A DNA stretch of 64,000 bases from Nocardioides sp. S5 (GCF_017310035.1 NZ_CP022296.1:3348001-3412000), one strand, 5' to 3'; shown: positions 1 through 8,902, counted from the stretch's first letter. Notes: a model not told the origin generated them from the sequence alone. Made by a program: numbers and translations.

Positions 1-1
1 C

Positions 2-226
2 GGCGGCGAACGGACCGGTCGCCGCAGCACCACGGCGATGGGGGACGTCAGGATCGTCGAGGTGGTCGTGGTCTCCGGCGACGGCATCGTCTACGGCGCC
101 ACCGCCAACACCGACGACGACAAGTGGGGCGCCGAGTCCCCCGTCACCGCGCCCCGACCGCCCCTGACGATGGCGCAGCTCGAGGCGATCGTGCGCGACG
201 AGGCGTGGACGTCGTACCGGCCGTGA
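2..226 (+). CDS. Partial C-terminus of a hypothetical protein
   Basis: The frame is open from the first bases of the window to a TGA at 224-226, so this is the 3' end of a gene that begins upstream. The first in-frame ATG is at 38, but nothing shows that it is the true start. About 75 residues are visible and end in PLTMAQLEAIVRDEAW-like sequence. That 'pltmaqL..i..d.aW' ending resembles the tails of many actinobacterial secreted or lipoprotein hypotheticals; this is a resemblance from memory only. It converges with the ssb paralogue, 2 bases away. Function unknown. Confidence 0.55.
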   Translation, partial: GGERTGRRSTTAMGDVRIVEVVVVSGDGIVYGATANTDDDKWGAESPVTAPRPPLTMAQLEAIVRDEAWTSYRP

Positions 227-228
227 CC

Positions 229-639
229 TCAGGCCGCCTGCGGCTCCTCAGCGCTCGTCATCGGCTGCACCTCGGCGACCTCAGGCGCCACGGCCTTGGC
301 GAACCTGGTCGTGCCGTGGCTCAGGTCGTGGCCGACGGAGGTGGCGACCACCTCGAAGGAGGTCTGCGGCTTGCCCTCGCGCTCCCACACGTCGGCGACG
401 AGCCGACCATGCACGACGACGGGGTCGCCGCTGCTCAGCGAGTCGGCGACGTGGCGCGCGAGCCGGTTCCACGCCTTCACGGTGTGCCACGAGGTGGTGC
501 CGCGGACCCACTCGCCGTCGCGGTAGCGGCTGGGCGTGCAGGCGACGCGGAACGAGGCGACCTGGCGGCCCTCGGTGAGCTCGCGCAGCGTCACGTCGCC
601 GCCGATCCAGCCGGTCAGGGTGATCTGGGTGTCGTACAT
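229..639 (-). CDS. ssb: Single-stranded DNA-binding protein, paralogue without acidic tail (SsbB-like)
   Basis: A 136-residue OB-fold SSB that binds single-stranded DNA. The N-terminal 110 residues carry the family pattern (ITLTGWIGGDVTLRE, ASFRVACTPSRY, VKAWNRLARHVADSLSSGDPV, VHGRL). The C-terminus ends in SAEEPQAA and lacks the acidic DDDIPF-type tip that recruits repair and replication partners in the main SSB. This suggests a secondary paralogue like Streptomyces SsbB, not the replication SSB. It lies downstream of two dynamin-like GTPases on the same strand, separated by 160 bases, so it may have its own promoter. ATG start at 639. Confidence 0.88.
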   Translation of the reverse strand: MYDTQITLTGWIGGDVTLRELTEGRQVASFRVACTPSRYRDGEWVRGTTSWHTVKAWNRLARHVADSLSSGDPVVVHGRLVADVWEREGKPQTSFEVVATSVGHDLSHGTTRFAKAVAPEVAEVQPMTSAEEPQAA

Positions 640-799
640 CGGGGTGTCTCCTGGACTCGGCGGCGGTGGTTCCGCCGCGGTCCCCCAAGGCTGTGCACCG
701 GGGCCGACAACCTCGACCCGAGGGAGCGCCGACCTGTGGAGAAGCCCGCCTGACGCGTCCCTGTGGACGCCTCGTGGCCCGCGATGTGGCCGGAGACCG

Positions 800-2455
800 T
801 CAGCGCAGCGCGGTGGTGAGGCCGTCGCGGACCTCGGCGTAGGACGCGAGCTCGGCCTGGATCGGGGCGACGACGACCTCCGCGGACACCTCTGAGATCG
901 CCTCGCGCAGGCGCTTGTCGGCCGAGCGCGCCCGCGCCTTCGCGGTGAGCGACACGAGCCAGCGGCACACCAGTGCCAGGAGGATGCCCAGGCCCACCCC
1001 GCCCAGCAGCATCAGCGTGGGCAGCGGGAAGGCGCCGACCTCCGGGGTCGGGGGCTCGGGCAGCCGGGCGTAGGAGCCGAAGGCGAGCAGTGCCAGCCAC
1101 CCGGCGCCGAGGACGGCGGAGACGATCAGGACGTACTGCAGGACGCGGACGAGGCCGGCCCACACCGGGATCTTCGCGGCGCCGAGGTCGGTCGAGGCGA
1201 CCGCCCGGTCGAGCCGGTCACCCAGGTCGGGCAGGCGCGAGACGGAGGCTGCGCGGACGGCGGAGGCCCAGGCCGGGGCCATGCCCTCCCCGACGTGGTC
1301 GGCCAGGGCCCGGACCTCGGTGTCGACCCGGGCACGCTGGACACCTGTGGCCTTGGGCACCGACGTGCGCGCGGTGCCGGTGAGCTCCTTGCCGGACGCG
1401 CCGAGGTCGAGGTGGAGTCGCTTGAGCGGGTCGGGCTTGAGCCGGGAGAACCAGGCGGTCACCGGCCACCCGGTCGCCCGGTTGGCCCGCAGGCGGGTGG
1501 AGTCGGCGACGGCCTTCACGACGGTCGGCACGCCGGCGGCTTCGGCGAAGGCGTCGTCGAGGGCGGCGATCCGCTCCTTCGACAAGGTCGGTGCCTTGCC
1601 GGTGCCGGTGGCCTCCTGGAGGCGCTGGGCGGCGCTCTTCACGTCGGCCTCGAGCCGCGAGCGGGTGACCTTCTTGGCCGCGACGCGCTCGGCGATCATG
1701 CCGCGCAGCTCGTCGACGCCCCAGCCGTGGCGCGCGCTCACGCCCAGCACCGGGACGCCGGCCAGGCCGTCGGCCTCGAGCAGGCGGCGTACGTCGTCGA
1801 GCATCGAGGCGCGCCGGTCCTCCGCCACGGTGTCGATGTGGTTGAGCACCACCAGCATCACGTCGCGGTGCCCCGACAGCGGCTTGAGGAAGCGGTCGTG
1901 GATGGCGGCGTCGGCGTACTTCTGCGGATCGAGCACCCACACCAGCATGTCGGCGAGCTGCACCAGGCGCTCGACCTCGAGGTGGTGGGAGACCTCGGTG
2001 GAGTCGTGGTCGGGCAGGTCGAGGAGCACGACGCCGCGCAGCTCGACGTCCTCGTCGGCCTTGGAGAGCATCGAGTCACGGGTGACCTGGTGGCGCGAGG
2101 GGATGCCGAGCCACTCGAGCAGCTCCTCGGCGCCCTCCTTGCCCCACACGCACGCGGTGGCCCACGACGTGGTGGGGCGGCGTACGCCGACCGCGGCGAG
2201 CTCGAGCCCGCTCAGCGCGTTGAAGGTGGAGGACTTGCCCGAGCCGGTCGCGCCGGCAAGGGCGACGACGGTGTGGTCGGCGGACAGCTTGAGGCGGCCC
2301 GCCGCACGGGCGGCGACCTTCTCCGCGTCGTCCACGACGGCGTCGTCGACCCGTCCGCGGGCGGCCGTGGCGGCGCGCTCGAGCCCGTCGACGCGGGCGC
2401 CGATGTCAGAGCTCCTGGTGACCAGCTTCTTGGCCCCTTCGAGCAACGACGTCAT
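800..2455 (-). CDS. Dynamin-like/YfjP-type GTPase, second of a tandem pair
   Basis: A 551-residue GTPase. The P-loop GATGSGKSS lies at residues 68-76, a switch/G3 DLPDHDS motif near 135 and a G4-like LNHID near 180. Two hydrophobic segments near residues 425-450 and 460-490 are probable membrane anchors, followed by a basic, helical tail. This layout (N-terminal GTPase, helical middle, paired TM near the C-terminus) matches bacterial dynamin-like proteins such as Streptomyces DynA/DynB, which act at the division septum; a septal role here is inference. It starts 43 bases after the stop of the other GTPase, so the two are probably co-transcribed. The alternative annotation is a generic ABC/YfjP-family GTPase. 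Confidence 0.8.
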   Translation of the reverse strand: MTSLLEGAKKLVTRSSDIGARVDGLERAATAARGRVDDAVVDDAEKVAARAAGRLKLSADHTVVALAGATGSGKSSTFNALSGLELAAVGVRRPTTSWATACVWGKEGAEELLEWLGIPSRHQVTRDSMLSKADEDVELRGVVLLDLPDHDSTEVSHHLEVERLVQLADMLVWVLDPQKYADAAIHDRFLKPLSGHRDVMLVVLNHIDTVAEDRRASMLDDVRRLLEADGLAGVPVLGVSARHGWGVDELRGMIAERVAAKKVTRSRLEADVKSAAQRLQEATGTGKAPTLSKERIAALDDAFAEAAGVPTVVKAVADSTRLRANRATGWPVTAWFSRLKPDPLKRLHLDLGASGKELTGTARTSVPKATGVQRARVDTEVRALADHVGEGMAPAWASAVRAASVSRLPDLGDRLDRAVASTDLGAAKIPVWAGLVRVLQYVLIVSAVLGAGWLALLAFGSYARLPEPPTPEVGAFPLPTLMLLGGVGLGILLALVCRWLVSLTAKARARSADKRLREAISEVSAEVVVAPIQAELASYAEVRDGLTTALR

Positions 2456-2498
2456 GGCTCCCTCACGGTTGGGTGGTGCGGTTGTTGGGGACTCAACC

Positions 2499-4292
2499 CT
2501 AGGGGGCGCTCCCGGCGGCGTCCGAACCCTGGGGCTGCTGCGTCGCGGCGTAGCGCAGGTCGTCGACCTTGCGGGCCGCGGAGCGCATCCGCTCGGGCGC
2601 CTCGGGCGAGATCTCGAGGCTGTCGAGGAGGTCGGTGTAGCGACGGCGCTCGGCGTCGAGCAGGTCGCTCATCGAGGCCTCGAGCCGCTGGCGGGCGCGC
2701 TCCGCGAGGCTGCGCACCGCCTGGTCGCCGAAGACGGCCTCGAGGAGCTTCTGCCCCAGGAGCGCCGAGCCGCCGGCGATGCCGGCCTCGGCACCGACCA
2801 GGAGGCCACCGGTGTGGGCGAAGACGACGATCATCAGCGCGACGGCGAGGCCGTTGACGCCGAAGGCCAGGAAGCGCGCGGTGGAGCGCTTGTCAGCACC
2901 CTCGCTGCGCACCATCTCCAGCACGTCGTCCTGCCAGTCGCGCACGGCGCGCTCGGCGCGACGGCGGAAGTCGCGGGACGCGCGACCGAGGTCCTCGCCC
3001 GCGTCGCGGAGCAGGATCTGGCCCGCAGCGGTGCCCCGCCAGGACGCCTCGGCGCGCTCCGCGGCGGCCTCGGCGTGCTCGAGGATGAGCGTCTCGAGAC
3101 CCGACTCGACGGCGACGGTGACGCGCTCGGCCTGCTGCGGCTTGCCCTTGACCGCGTTGACGACCCGGTCGCGGATCCAGCCGACGCGCGTCTCGAGCGT
3201 CTTGAGCAGCTCTCCGGTGCCGACGAACTCCTGCCAGCGGGCCAGCACCTCGCCGCGCAGCAGCGAGCCGTCGGCCGAGGCCTCGCCGACCGCCTTCACG
3301 GCACGGTCGTAGGCCTCGTTGGCGTCCTCGCGGAGGCGGCGTACGGCATCGGTCTGCTCGGTCGCGGCGTCGGCGACGGTGTGCGTACGCCGGCCCAGCG
3401 TGCGGATCGCGCCGTCGAGCGTCTGCTGGACGACCGCGGCGCGGGCGTCCTGGTCGTCGGCCAGGGCCTGGAGCCAGCGGCGGATGTCGATCACCGAGTC
3501 CGAGGACAGCAGCCCCATCTCGGAGACCTCGCCCTCCTCGACGGTGAAGAGCGGGGAGTCCTTCAGCCCGCGGCTGGCGAGCATCCGCGCGAGGTGGGTG
3601 GCGATGGTGTCCACCGCATCGGCGGGTGTGCGGTCGAGCACGATCGCCACGGCGGCCGAGCGCTCGGCGGCCTTGCGCAGGAAGTCCCACGGCACCTGGT
3701 CGGCGTACCTGGCGGCCGAGGTGACGAAGAGCCACAGGTCGGCGGCGGCGAGCAGCTGGGCCGCGAGCACGCGGTTGCGCTCCTCCACCGAGTCGATGTC
3801 GGGGGCGTCGAGGATCGCCAGCCCCGGCGACATCGCTGACGAGGCGACCAGCTGGAGGGCCTCGGGGTCGTTGGTCTGGCGCGTGACGCGCTCGAGCTCG
3901 GGGAGCAGGCGGTCCTGGCCGAACCACTTCGCGTCGTCGGGGTGGTGCACCAGCACCGGCGAGCGGGTGGTGGGGCGGAGCACGCCGGGCGTGGTGACGC
4001 GGGTGCCGACGAGGGAGTTCACCAGGGTCGACTTGCCGGCGCCGGTGGAGCCACCGACGACCGCGAGCAGCGGTGCGTCGAGGGTCATCAGGCGCGGGAT
4101 GACGTAGTCCTCGAGCTGGTCGACCATCTCGTCACGCGCGGCCCGCTGCTCGTCGGCGCCGGGCAGCTCCAGCGGCAGCCGGGCCTCCTGCAGCGCACCG
4201 CGCAGCCGCACGAGGGCGGTCACCATCGCGGTCGTGGCGTCGGGCGTACGACGGCCGGGGAACGGCGTCTGGTCCGCCTCGGGCTCGCTCAT
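2499..4292 (-). CDS. Dynamin-like GTPase, first of a tandem pair
   Basis: A 597-residue protein starting at ATG 4292. The P-loop GGSTGAGKST is at residues 80-89, a G3-like DAPDIDS follows, and the G4 position is degenerate (VLDRTPAD in place of NKxD). Two hydrophobic segments near residues 480-530 (FLAFGVNGLAVALMIVVFAH, then a glycine-rich stretch) look like membrane anchors before a helical C-terminus. The start overlaps the stop of the upstream prsW-like gene by four bases (ATGA), indicating translational coupling. With its neighbour it forms a heterotypic pair like Streptomyces DynA/DynB. An upstream-extended frame is open but overlaps prsW entirely and was not used. Confidence 0.8.
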   Translation of the reverse strand: MSEPEADQTPFPGRRTPDATTAMVTALVRLRGALQEARLPLELPGADEQRAARDEMVDQLEDYVIPRLMTLDAPLLAVVGGSTGAGKSTLVNSLVGTRVTTPGVLRPTTRSPVLVHHPDDAKWFGQDRLLPELERVTRQTNDPEALQLVASSAMSPGLAILDAPDIDSVEERNRVLAAQLLAAADLWLFVTSAARYADQVPWDFLRKAAERSAAVAIVLDRTPADAVDTIATHLARMLASRGLKDSPLFTVEEGEVSEMGLLSSDSVIDIRRWLQALADDQDARAAVVQQTLDGAIRTLGRRTHTVADAATEQTDAVRRLREDANEAYDRAVKAVGEASADGSLLRGEVLARWQEFVGTGELLKTLETRVGWIRDRVVNAVKGKPQQAERVTVAVESGLETLILEHAEAAAERAEASWRGTAAGQILLRDAGEDLGRASRDFRRRAERAVRDWQDDVLEMVRSEGADKRSTARFLAFGVNGLAVALMIVVFAHTGGLLVGAEAGIAGGSALLGQKLLEAVFGDQAVRSLAERARQRLEASMSDLLDAERRRYTDLLDSLEISPEAPERMRSAARKVDDLRYAATQQPQGSDAAGSAP

Positions 4293-5398
4293 CGGGTGGG
4301 TACCACCTGTCCGGGGAAGGAGATGTAGGGGCGGATGAGCCGCAGCTCCTCGACGTGCTCCTGCCCGCGGACGGCGAAGTCGTCCGGAGCGGTGCCGCGG
4401 AGGTAGCGGTGGTGGAGGTAGCCGAGCTCGATGGCCGCCGCCTGGTACTCGCGCATGGCGCGCTCGGCCTGCTTGCCTCCGTGGTGCAGCGCCCAGCGGC
4501 GCGCTTGCCGGCGGGCGCGCAGGTCCACCAGCCACGGGATGTCGGTGGCGGGCAGCAGCCCGCGCCCGGCGGCGTCCTGGAGCGCCTCGGCCAGGAGCGG
4601 GTGCTCGGAGCGCCGGCGGTAGACGGCGAACGCCACGACGCCGAGGAAGGCCGGGAGCATCAATGTGGCGTAGACGACGATGAAGGTGCCCTGGATCGTG
4701 GAGTAGTTCCACAGTCCGTGCAGCAGAGCGGCAAGCGCGAGCCCCACCACGGGGGCGAGGCGGCGTACGAGCGGGCGGGAGCTGGAGATCGCGAGCCCCA
4801 CGCCGATGCCGGTGAACACCGTGAAGAGCGGGTGCGCGAACGGGCTCAGCAGGCACCGGACGATGAAGGTGGCGGTCAGCGCCACCGAGCCGCCCTCGAG
4901 CCCGTCGGTCCCGCTGTAGGCGGCGGCGAGGTAGAGGATGTTCTCGGTGAAGGCGAAGCCGATGCCGACCATCCCGGCGTAGACGATGCCGTCGAGCACG
5001 CCGTCGAGCTCGTGGCGGCGCCACCACAGCAGCAGCACGAGGAAGGCGCCCTTGGTGACCTCCTCGGTGACCGGGGCGACGACCGAGAGCGAGTCGGACT
5101 CGCTCGCGCCGCCGAACATGCCGAGGACCTGCAGCACCAGCGCCGCGGCGGTCGCGACGAACGCACCCCACAGCAGGCCCGCGGCGAGCAGGCCCCGCGG
5201 CTCGGGCTCGTAGCGGTCGAGCCACATGAAGCACCCGACCAGCGGACCCACCGGCAGGGCCGCGAGGAGGGCGGCCAGCGCGAGGGTCCCAGGGGCCCCT
5301 GCGAGGGCGAAGTTGAGCGCCATCGCAGCGGCGCCGACGAGCACCAGGACTGCCACCACGACCGTGAAGGCAACGCTGTCCCGGCGGCGTCGATGCAT
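4289..5398 (-). CDS. PrsW-family intramembrane metalloprotease
   Basis: A 369-residue polytopic membrane protein with about eight hydrophobic segments in its first 250 residues and a soluble C-terminal tail. The characteristic PrsW glutamate/histidine motifs are visible: APVTEEVTKGAF, GFAFTENILY, FAHPLFTVFTGIG and HGLWN. PrsW of Bacillus cleaves the anti-sigma factor RsiW; the substrate here is unknown and no sigma/anti-sigma pair is nearby. The ATG at 5398 was chosen because it begins just before the first TM segment; an in-frame start at 5461 would add 21 unlikely residues. It heads the apparent operon with the two dynamin-like GTPases. Confidence 0.85.
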   Translation of the reverse strand: MHRRRRDSVAFTVVVAVLVLVGAAAMALNFALAGAPGTLALAALLAALPVGPLVGCFMWLDRYEPEPRGLLAAGLLWGAFVATAAALVLQVLGMFGGASESDSLSVVAPVTEEVTKGAFLVLLLWWRRHELDGVLDGIVYAGMVGIGFAFTENILYLAAAYSGTDGLEGGSVALTATFIVRCLLSPFAHPLFTVFTGIGVGLAISSSRPLVRRLAPVVGLALAALLHGLWNYSTIQGTFIVVYATLMLPAFLGVVAFAVYRRRSEHPLLAEALQDAAGRGLLPATDIPWLVDLRARRQARRWALHHGGKQAERAMREYQAAAIELGYLHHRYLRGTAPDDFAVRGQEHVEELRLIRPYISFPGQVVPTR

Positions 5399-5505
5399 GG
5401 TATGAACCCTAACGGAGCAAGGCACTTCGACCGTGGTTGCCGCACCCCAAGGGGCGTGCACCGACGCCCTCGTGGGCCGACGCCTCCGCGTCGTACAGTG
5501 ACCGC

Positions 5506-6900
5506 GTGAGCGAGCCCACCGCAGAGAACCCTGTCGAGAATCCCGCCGACGAGCCGCGGACCGAGTCGCACGACCCGGCGGTGCCTGCCGCCTACGCCGC
5601 CTTCATGCGCGAGGGCTGGGGTGACCGGGCGCTGGACATGCCGCGGCACCCCGTCGCCGACCACGCCGCGGCCCGCCGTGCCGCGCTGGCGCAGGCCTTC
5701 CCCGACGACCGGCTCGTCCTTCCCGCCGGGACCTACAAGGTCCGTGCCAACGACACCGACTACCGGTTCCGCCCGGACACCGCGCACACCTACTTCACCG
5801 GCAACCAGACCTCCGACGCCGTGCTGGTGGTCGAGGACGGCGAGTCGGTGCTCTACGCCCGGCCGCGCTCCGAGCGCGACACCGACGAGTTCTTCCGCGA
5901 CCGGCAGTACGGCGAGCTGTGGGCCGGGCGCCGTCCCTCGGCGCAGGAGATCTCCGACTCGCTCGGCATCGAGGTGCGCCACATGAAGGACCTGCCGTCC
6001 TTCGATGACGACCGCAAGACCCGCGACGTCACCACCGACGAGGACCTCGCCCGGGTGGCGGACGAGCTGCGCCTGGTCAAGGACGAGTGGGAGATCGGCG
6101 AGCTCCAGGAAGCCTGCGACATCACCACGCTCGGCTTCGAGGACTCGGTGCGCGAGTGGGACCGGGTGCTGGAGTTCGGCGAGCGCTGGATCGAGGGCAC
6201 GTTCTTCCGCCGCGCCCGCGCGATGGGCAACGACATCGGCTACGACTCGATCTGCGCGGGCGGCTCGCACGCCACGACGCTGCACTGGATCGACAACACC
6301 GGCTCCATCGAGCCCGGCAAGCTCGTGCTGCTCGACATGGGCGTCGAGGGCAGCAACCTCTACACCGCCGACGTGACCCGCACGCTCCCCGTCGACGGCA
6401 CCTTCACGCCGCTGCAGCGCGACCTCTACGACCTGGTCTTCACCGCCCAGCAGAAGGGCATCGAGGCCGTGCGCCCGGGCGTCCCGTTCCTCGCCGCGCA
6501 CCACGCGGCGATGGAGGTGCTGGCGCACGGGCTCGAGGACCTCGGCCTGCTCCCGGTGTCGGCCCAGGAGGCGCTCGACCCGGAGTCGAAGGTCTACGCC
6601 CGCTGGACGCTGCACGGCACCTCCCACATGCTCGGCATGGACGTGCACGACTGCGGCCGCGCCTCGGCCGACATCTACCCCAAGGGCGACCTCGCCGAGG
6701 GCATGGTGCTCACCGTCGAGCCGGGGCTCTACTTCCAGGAGGACGACCTGCTCGTGCCTTCGGAGCTGCGCGGCATCGGCATCCGGATCGAGGACGACAT
6801 CCTCGTCACCGCCGACGGCCACACCAACCTCTCTGCCTCCCTGCCCCGCTCGTCGGCGGACGTCGAGGAGTGGATGGGCAGGCACAGGTCCGCTGGTTGA
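5506..6900 (+). CDS. pepP: Xaa-Pro aminopeptidase (aminopeptidase P family, M24B)
   Basis: A 464-residue cytosolic metallopeptidase that removes an N-terminal residue preceding proline. An N-terminal creatinase-like domain is followed by the pita-bread catalytic domain. The dinuclear metal ligands are present in order: LLDMGVEGSNLYTADVTRT (two Asp), GTSHMLGMDVHD (His), LTVEPGLYF (Glu) and GIRIEDDILVT (Glu). The GTG at 5506 is chosen; the frame is open further upstream, but the proximal GTG gives a standard acidic, disordered N-terminus (SEPTAENPVENPADEP) typical of actinobacterial orthologues. The last codons run into a palindromic repeat that abuts rlmC. Confidence 0.92.
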   Translation: MSEPTAENPVENPADEPRTESHDPAVPAAYAAFMREGWGDRALDMPRHPVADHAAARRAALAQAFPDDRLVLPAGTYKVRANDTDYRFRPDTAHTYFTGNQTSDAVLVVEDGESVLYARPRSERDTDEFFRDRQYGELWAGRRPSAQEISDSLGIEVRHMKDLPSFDDDRKTRDVTTDEDLARVADELRLVKDEWEIGELQEACDITTLGFEDSVREWDRVLEFGERWIEGTFFRRARAMGNDIGYDSICAGGSHATTLHWIDNTGSIEPGKLVLLDMGVEGSNLYTADVTRTLPVDGTFTPLQRDLYDLVFTAQQKGIEAVRPGVPFLAAHHAAMEVLAHGLEDLGLLPVSAQEALDPESKVYARWTLHGTSHMLGMDVHDCGRASADIYPKGDLAEGMVLTVEPGLYFQEDDLLVPSELRGIGIRIEDDILVTADGHTNLSASLPRSSADVEEWMGRHRSAG

Positions 6901-6930
6901 GGAGGTCGCTCAGCGACCGTCTCGAAACCA
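6894..6930. repeat. REP-like palindromic intergenic element
   Basis: A 37-base element spans the stop codon of pepP and ends at the start of rlmC. Its core is a perfect 7-bp inverted repeat with a one-base loop (GGTCGCT-C-AGCGACC, 6906-6920), flanked by imperfect arms beginning GGTTGAGGA and ending TCTCGAAACC. The shape recalls dispersed palindromes common between genes in Nocardioides-type genomes (from memory). Only this copy was recognised in the window. Confidence 0.55.
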
Positions 6931-8045
6931 TGGACTGCCACCACTACGACGCCTTCCGCTGCCGCTCGTGCACCCTGCTCGAGGTCCCTCGGGCGCGTCA
7001 GCTCTCCGACAAGGAGGAGCACGCGCGCTCGCTGGTCGACTCCCCCGTGTGGCTGCCGACGGTCGCCGGCGCGGAGGCCGGCTTCCGCAACAAGGCCAAG
7101 ATGGCCGTCGGGGGCACCGCCGAGGCCCCGACCCTCGGCATCCTCGACCGCGACCTCGCGGGGGTGGACCTGCGTGACTGCGGCCTGCACTCCCCCGGCC
7201 TGACGGCGGCCCTGGGCCGGGTCGCTGCGTGGATCAGTGACGCCGGGCTGACGCCGTACGACGTGGCGACGCGCAGCGGTGAGCTGAAGCACGTCCTGCT
7301 CACCGAGTCCCCCGACGGGGAGCTGATGCTCCGGTTGGTGATGCGCTCGACGGCGCTCGAGGCGCGGGTCCGCTCGCGGCTGACCGCCCTGCTCGGGGCC
7401 GTGCCGGGCCTGCGGGTGGTGACGATCAACGTCCAGCCCGAGCACAAGGCGGTGCTCGAGGGCGAGCGGGAGGTCGTGCTCACCGAATCCTCCGCATTGC
7501 CGATGCGGCTGGCGACCGGGGTGACGCTGCGGCTCGGCCCGCGGTCGTTCTTCCAGACCAACACCCCCGTCGCGGAGGCGTTGTACGCCCAGGCGCGGGC
7601 GTGGGTGGACGCGCTGCCGGACGTCCAGCGCGTGTGGGACCTCTACTGCGGGGTCGGCGGCTTCGCGCTCCACCTCGCCCGTCCCGACCGCGAGGTGGTC
7701 GGGGTCGAGGTCTCGGCCGACGCGATCGCCGCTGCAGGCGCCACGGCGGCCGAGCTGGGGGTGACGGCCGCGTTCGTGGCCGCCGACGCGACGGCGTACG
7801 CCCTGGGCTCCGCCGAGACGCCCGACCTGGTCGTGGTCAACCCGCCCCGGCGCGGGATCGGCCCCGAGCTGGCGGCCTGGCTCGAGTCGTCAGCGGTGGG
7901 CCATGTCGTCTACTCCTCGTGCAACGCCGAGTCACTGGCGCGCGACCTCGCGCTCATGCCGTCGCTGCTCCCGGTGGAGGCGCGGGTGCTCGACATGTTC
8001 CCGCACACGAGCCACTACGAGGTGCTCGTGCTGCTGGGCCGGTGA
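6930..8045 (+). CDS. rlmC: 23S rRNA (uracil(747)-C5)-methyltransferase RlmC
   Basis: A 371-residue SAM-dependent RNA m5U methyltransferase. It matches E. coli RlmC/RumB almost motif for motif: N-terminal MDCHHYDAFRCRSC with C3, C11, C14 and C84 as likely 4Fe-4S ligands, GFRNKAKM, SFFQTN, DLYCGVGGFALHLA (SAM-binding), VVNPPRRGIG and the catalytic YSSCNAESLARD, ending DMFPHTSHYEVL. The ATG at 6930 gives the expected length (E. coli about 375). The family is best known from gammaproteobacteria, so its presence may reflect transfer or patchy retention. The promoter/RBS zone is occupied by the palindromic element. Confidence 0.93.
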   Translation: MDCHHYDAFRCRSCTLLEVPRARQLSDKEEHARSLVDSPVWLPTVAGAEAGFRNKAKMAVGGTAEAPTLGILDRDLAGVDLRDCGLHSPGLTAALGRVAAWISDAGLTPYDVATRSGELKHVLLTESPDGELMLRLVMRSTALEARVRSRLTALLGAVPGLRVVTINVQPEHKAVLEGEREVVLTESSALPMRLATGVTLRLGPRSFFQTNTPVAEALYAQARAWVDALPDVQRVWDLYCGVGGFALHLARPDREVVGVEVSADAIAAAGATAAELGVTAAFVAADATAYALGSAETPDLVVVNPPRRGIGPELAAWLESSAVGHVVYSSCNAESLARDLALMPSLLPVEARVLDMFPHTSHYEVLVLLGR

Positions 8046-8048
8046 GCC

Positions 8049-8840
8049 TCAGAGCCCCCGCCACCCCGTGGCGGAGTCGTGCCCGTGCGCGGCCATCAGG
8101 CTGAGACCACCGTCGACGGTGTAGGACGAGCCTGTGACGTACGCCGACCGCGGCGAGGCCAGGAAGCCGATGACCGAGGCGACCTCCGCCACGTGCCCGG
8201 GTCGGCCGACCGGGTTGCCCGGCCGGTCCTGGTGGTAGGCCTCGGACTCGTCCTGGCCGGTCATGGGTGTGGAGATCTCGCCGGGAGCGACCGAGTTGAC
8301 GGTGATGCCGTGCTCGGCCAGCTCGAGGGCGAGCACCTTGGTGAGCATGCCCAGCCCACCCTTGGCGGCGCAGTAGGCCGCGGCACCGTAGCGCGGGAGG
8401 TGCTCGTGCACGCTCGTCACGTTGACGATGCGACCGCCGGAGGCCTGCTGCACCATCCGGCGCGCCGCGCGCTGGGCACACAGGAACGGTCCGTCGAGGT
8501 CGGTCGCCAGGACGTGGCGCCAGGTGTCGGGATCGAGGTCGAGCACGCGGTCGGAGTGGCCGGTCCCCGCGACGTTGACCAGGACACCGACGCCGCCGAG
8601 CTGCTCGGCCAGCCGGTCGACGACCTCGCCGGCATCGGGCGAGGAGGCGTCGAACGGCTCGACGAAGCTGCGCTGTCCGCGCCTCGTGACCTCCTCGGCG
8701 GTCTCCCGGATTCCGGCCTCGTCGCTGTGGAAGGTGAGCCCGACGTCGAAGCCCTCGCTCGCCAGGAGGGTGGCGGTCGCCTGTCCGATGCCCGAGTCGC
8801 TGCCGGTCACGATCGCGAGCCGGGGATGGTGGTTGCTCAT
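8049..8840 (-). CDS. SDR-family NAD(P)-dependent oxidoreductase
   Basis: A 263-residue classical short-chain dehydrogenase/reductase. It has the N-terminal cofactor motif TGSDSGIG (residues 12-19), NVAGT in place of NNAG, a catalytic Ser region (IVNVTSVHEH) and the active-site YCAAKGG (YxxxK). The C-terminus (GRPGHVAEVASVIGFLASPRSAYVTGSSYTVDGGLSLM) is typical of 3-ketoacyl-ACP reductase/glucose 1-dehydrogenase-like members such as YgfF. The substrate cannot be inferred. ATG at 8840; an upstream in-frame extension reaches 8945 but has no family similarity. It ends 3 bases from rlmC, convergent. Confidence 0.88.
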   Translation of the reverse strand: MSNHHPRLAIVTGSDSGIGQATATLLASEGFDVGLTFHSDEAGIRETAEEVTRRGQRSFVEPFDASSPDAGEVVDRLAEQLGGVGVLVNVAGTGHSDRVLDLDPDTWRHVLATDLDGPFLCAQRAARRMVQQASGGRIVNVTSVHEHLPRYGAAAYCAAKGGLGMLTKVLALELAEHGITVNSVAPGEISTPMTGQDESEAYHQDRPGNPVGRPGHVAEVASVIGFLASPRSAYVTGSSYTVDGGLSLMAAHGHDSATGWRGL

Positions 8841-8902
8841 GTCGGTGGCGTACCCGCAGGAGGCCGTGCCATGCATCCGTCCGTGGAGGCGCCGGGCACG
8901 GC

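Noticed and set aside
1281..3839. An 852-codon plus-strand open frame
   Set aside because: It is antisense to both dynamin-like GTPases, is low-complexity Arg/Ala/Gly, and has no recognisable domain. Long antisense frames are expected at this GC content.
4293..5234. N-terminal extension of the first dynamin-like GTPase
   Set aside because: The open frame continues upstream but lies wholly antiparallel in phase to prsW on the same strand. The ATGA overlap at 4289-4292 gives a natural start.
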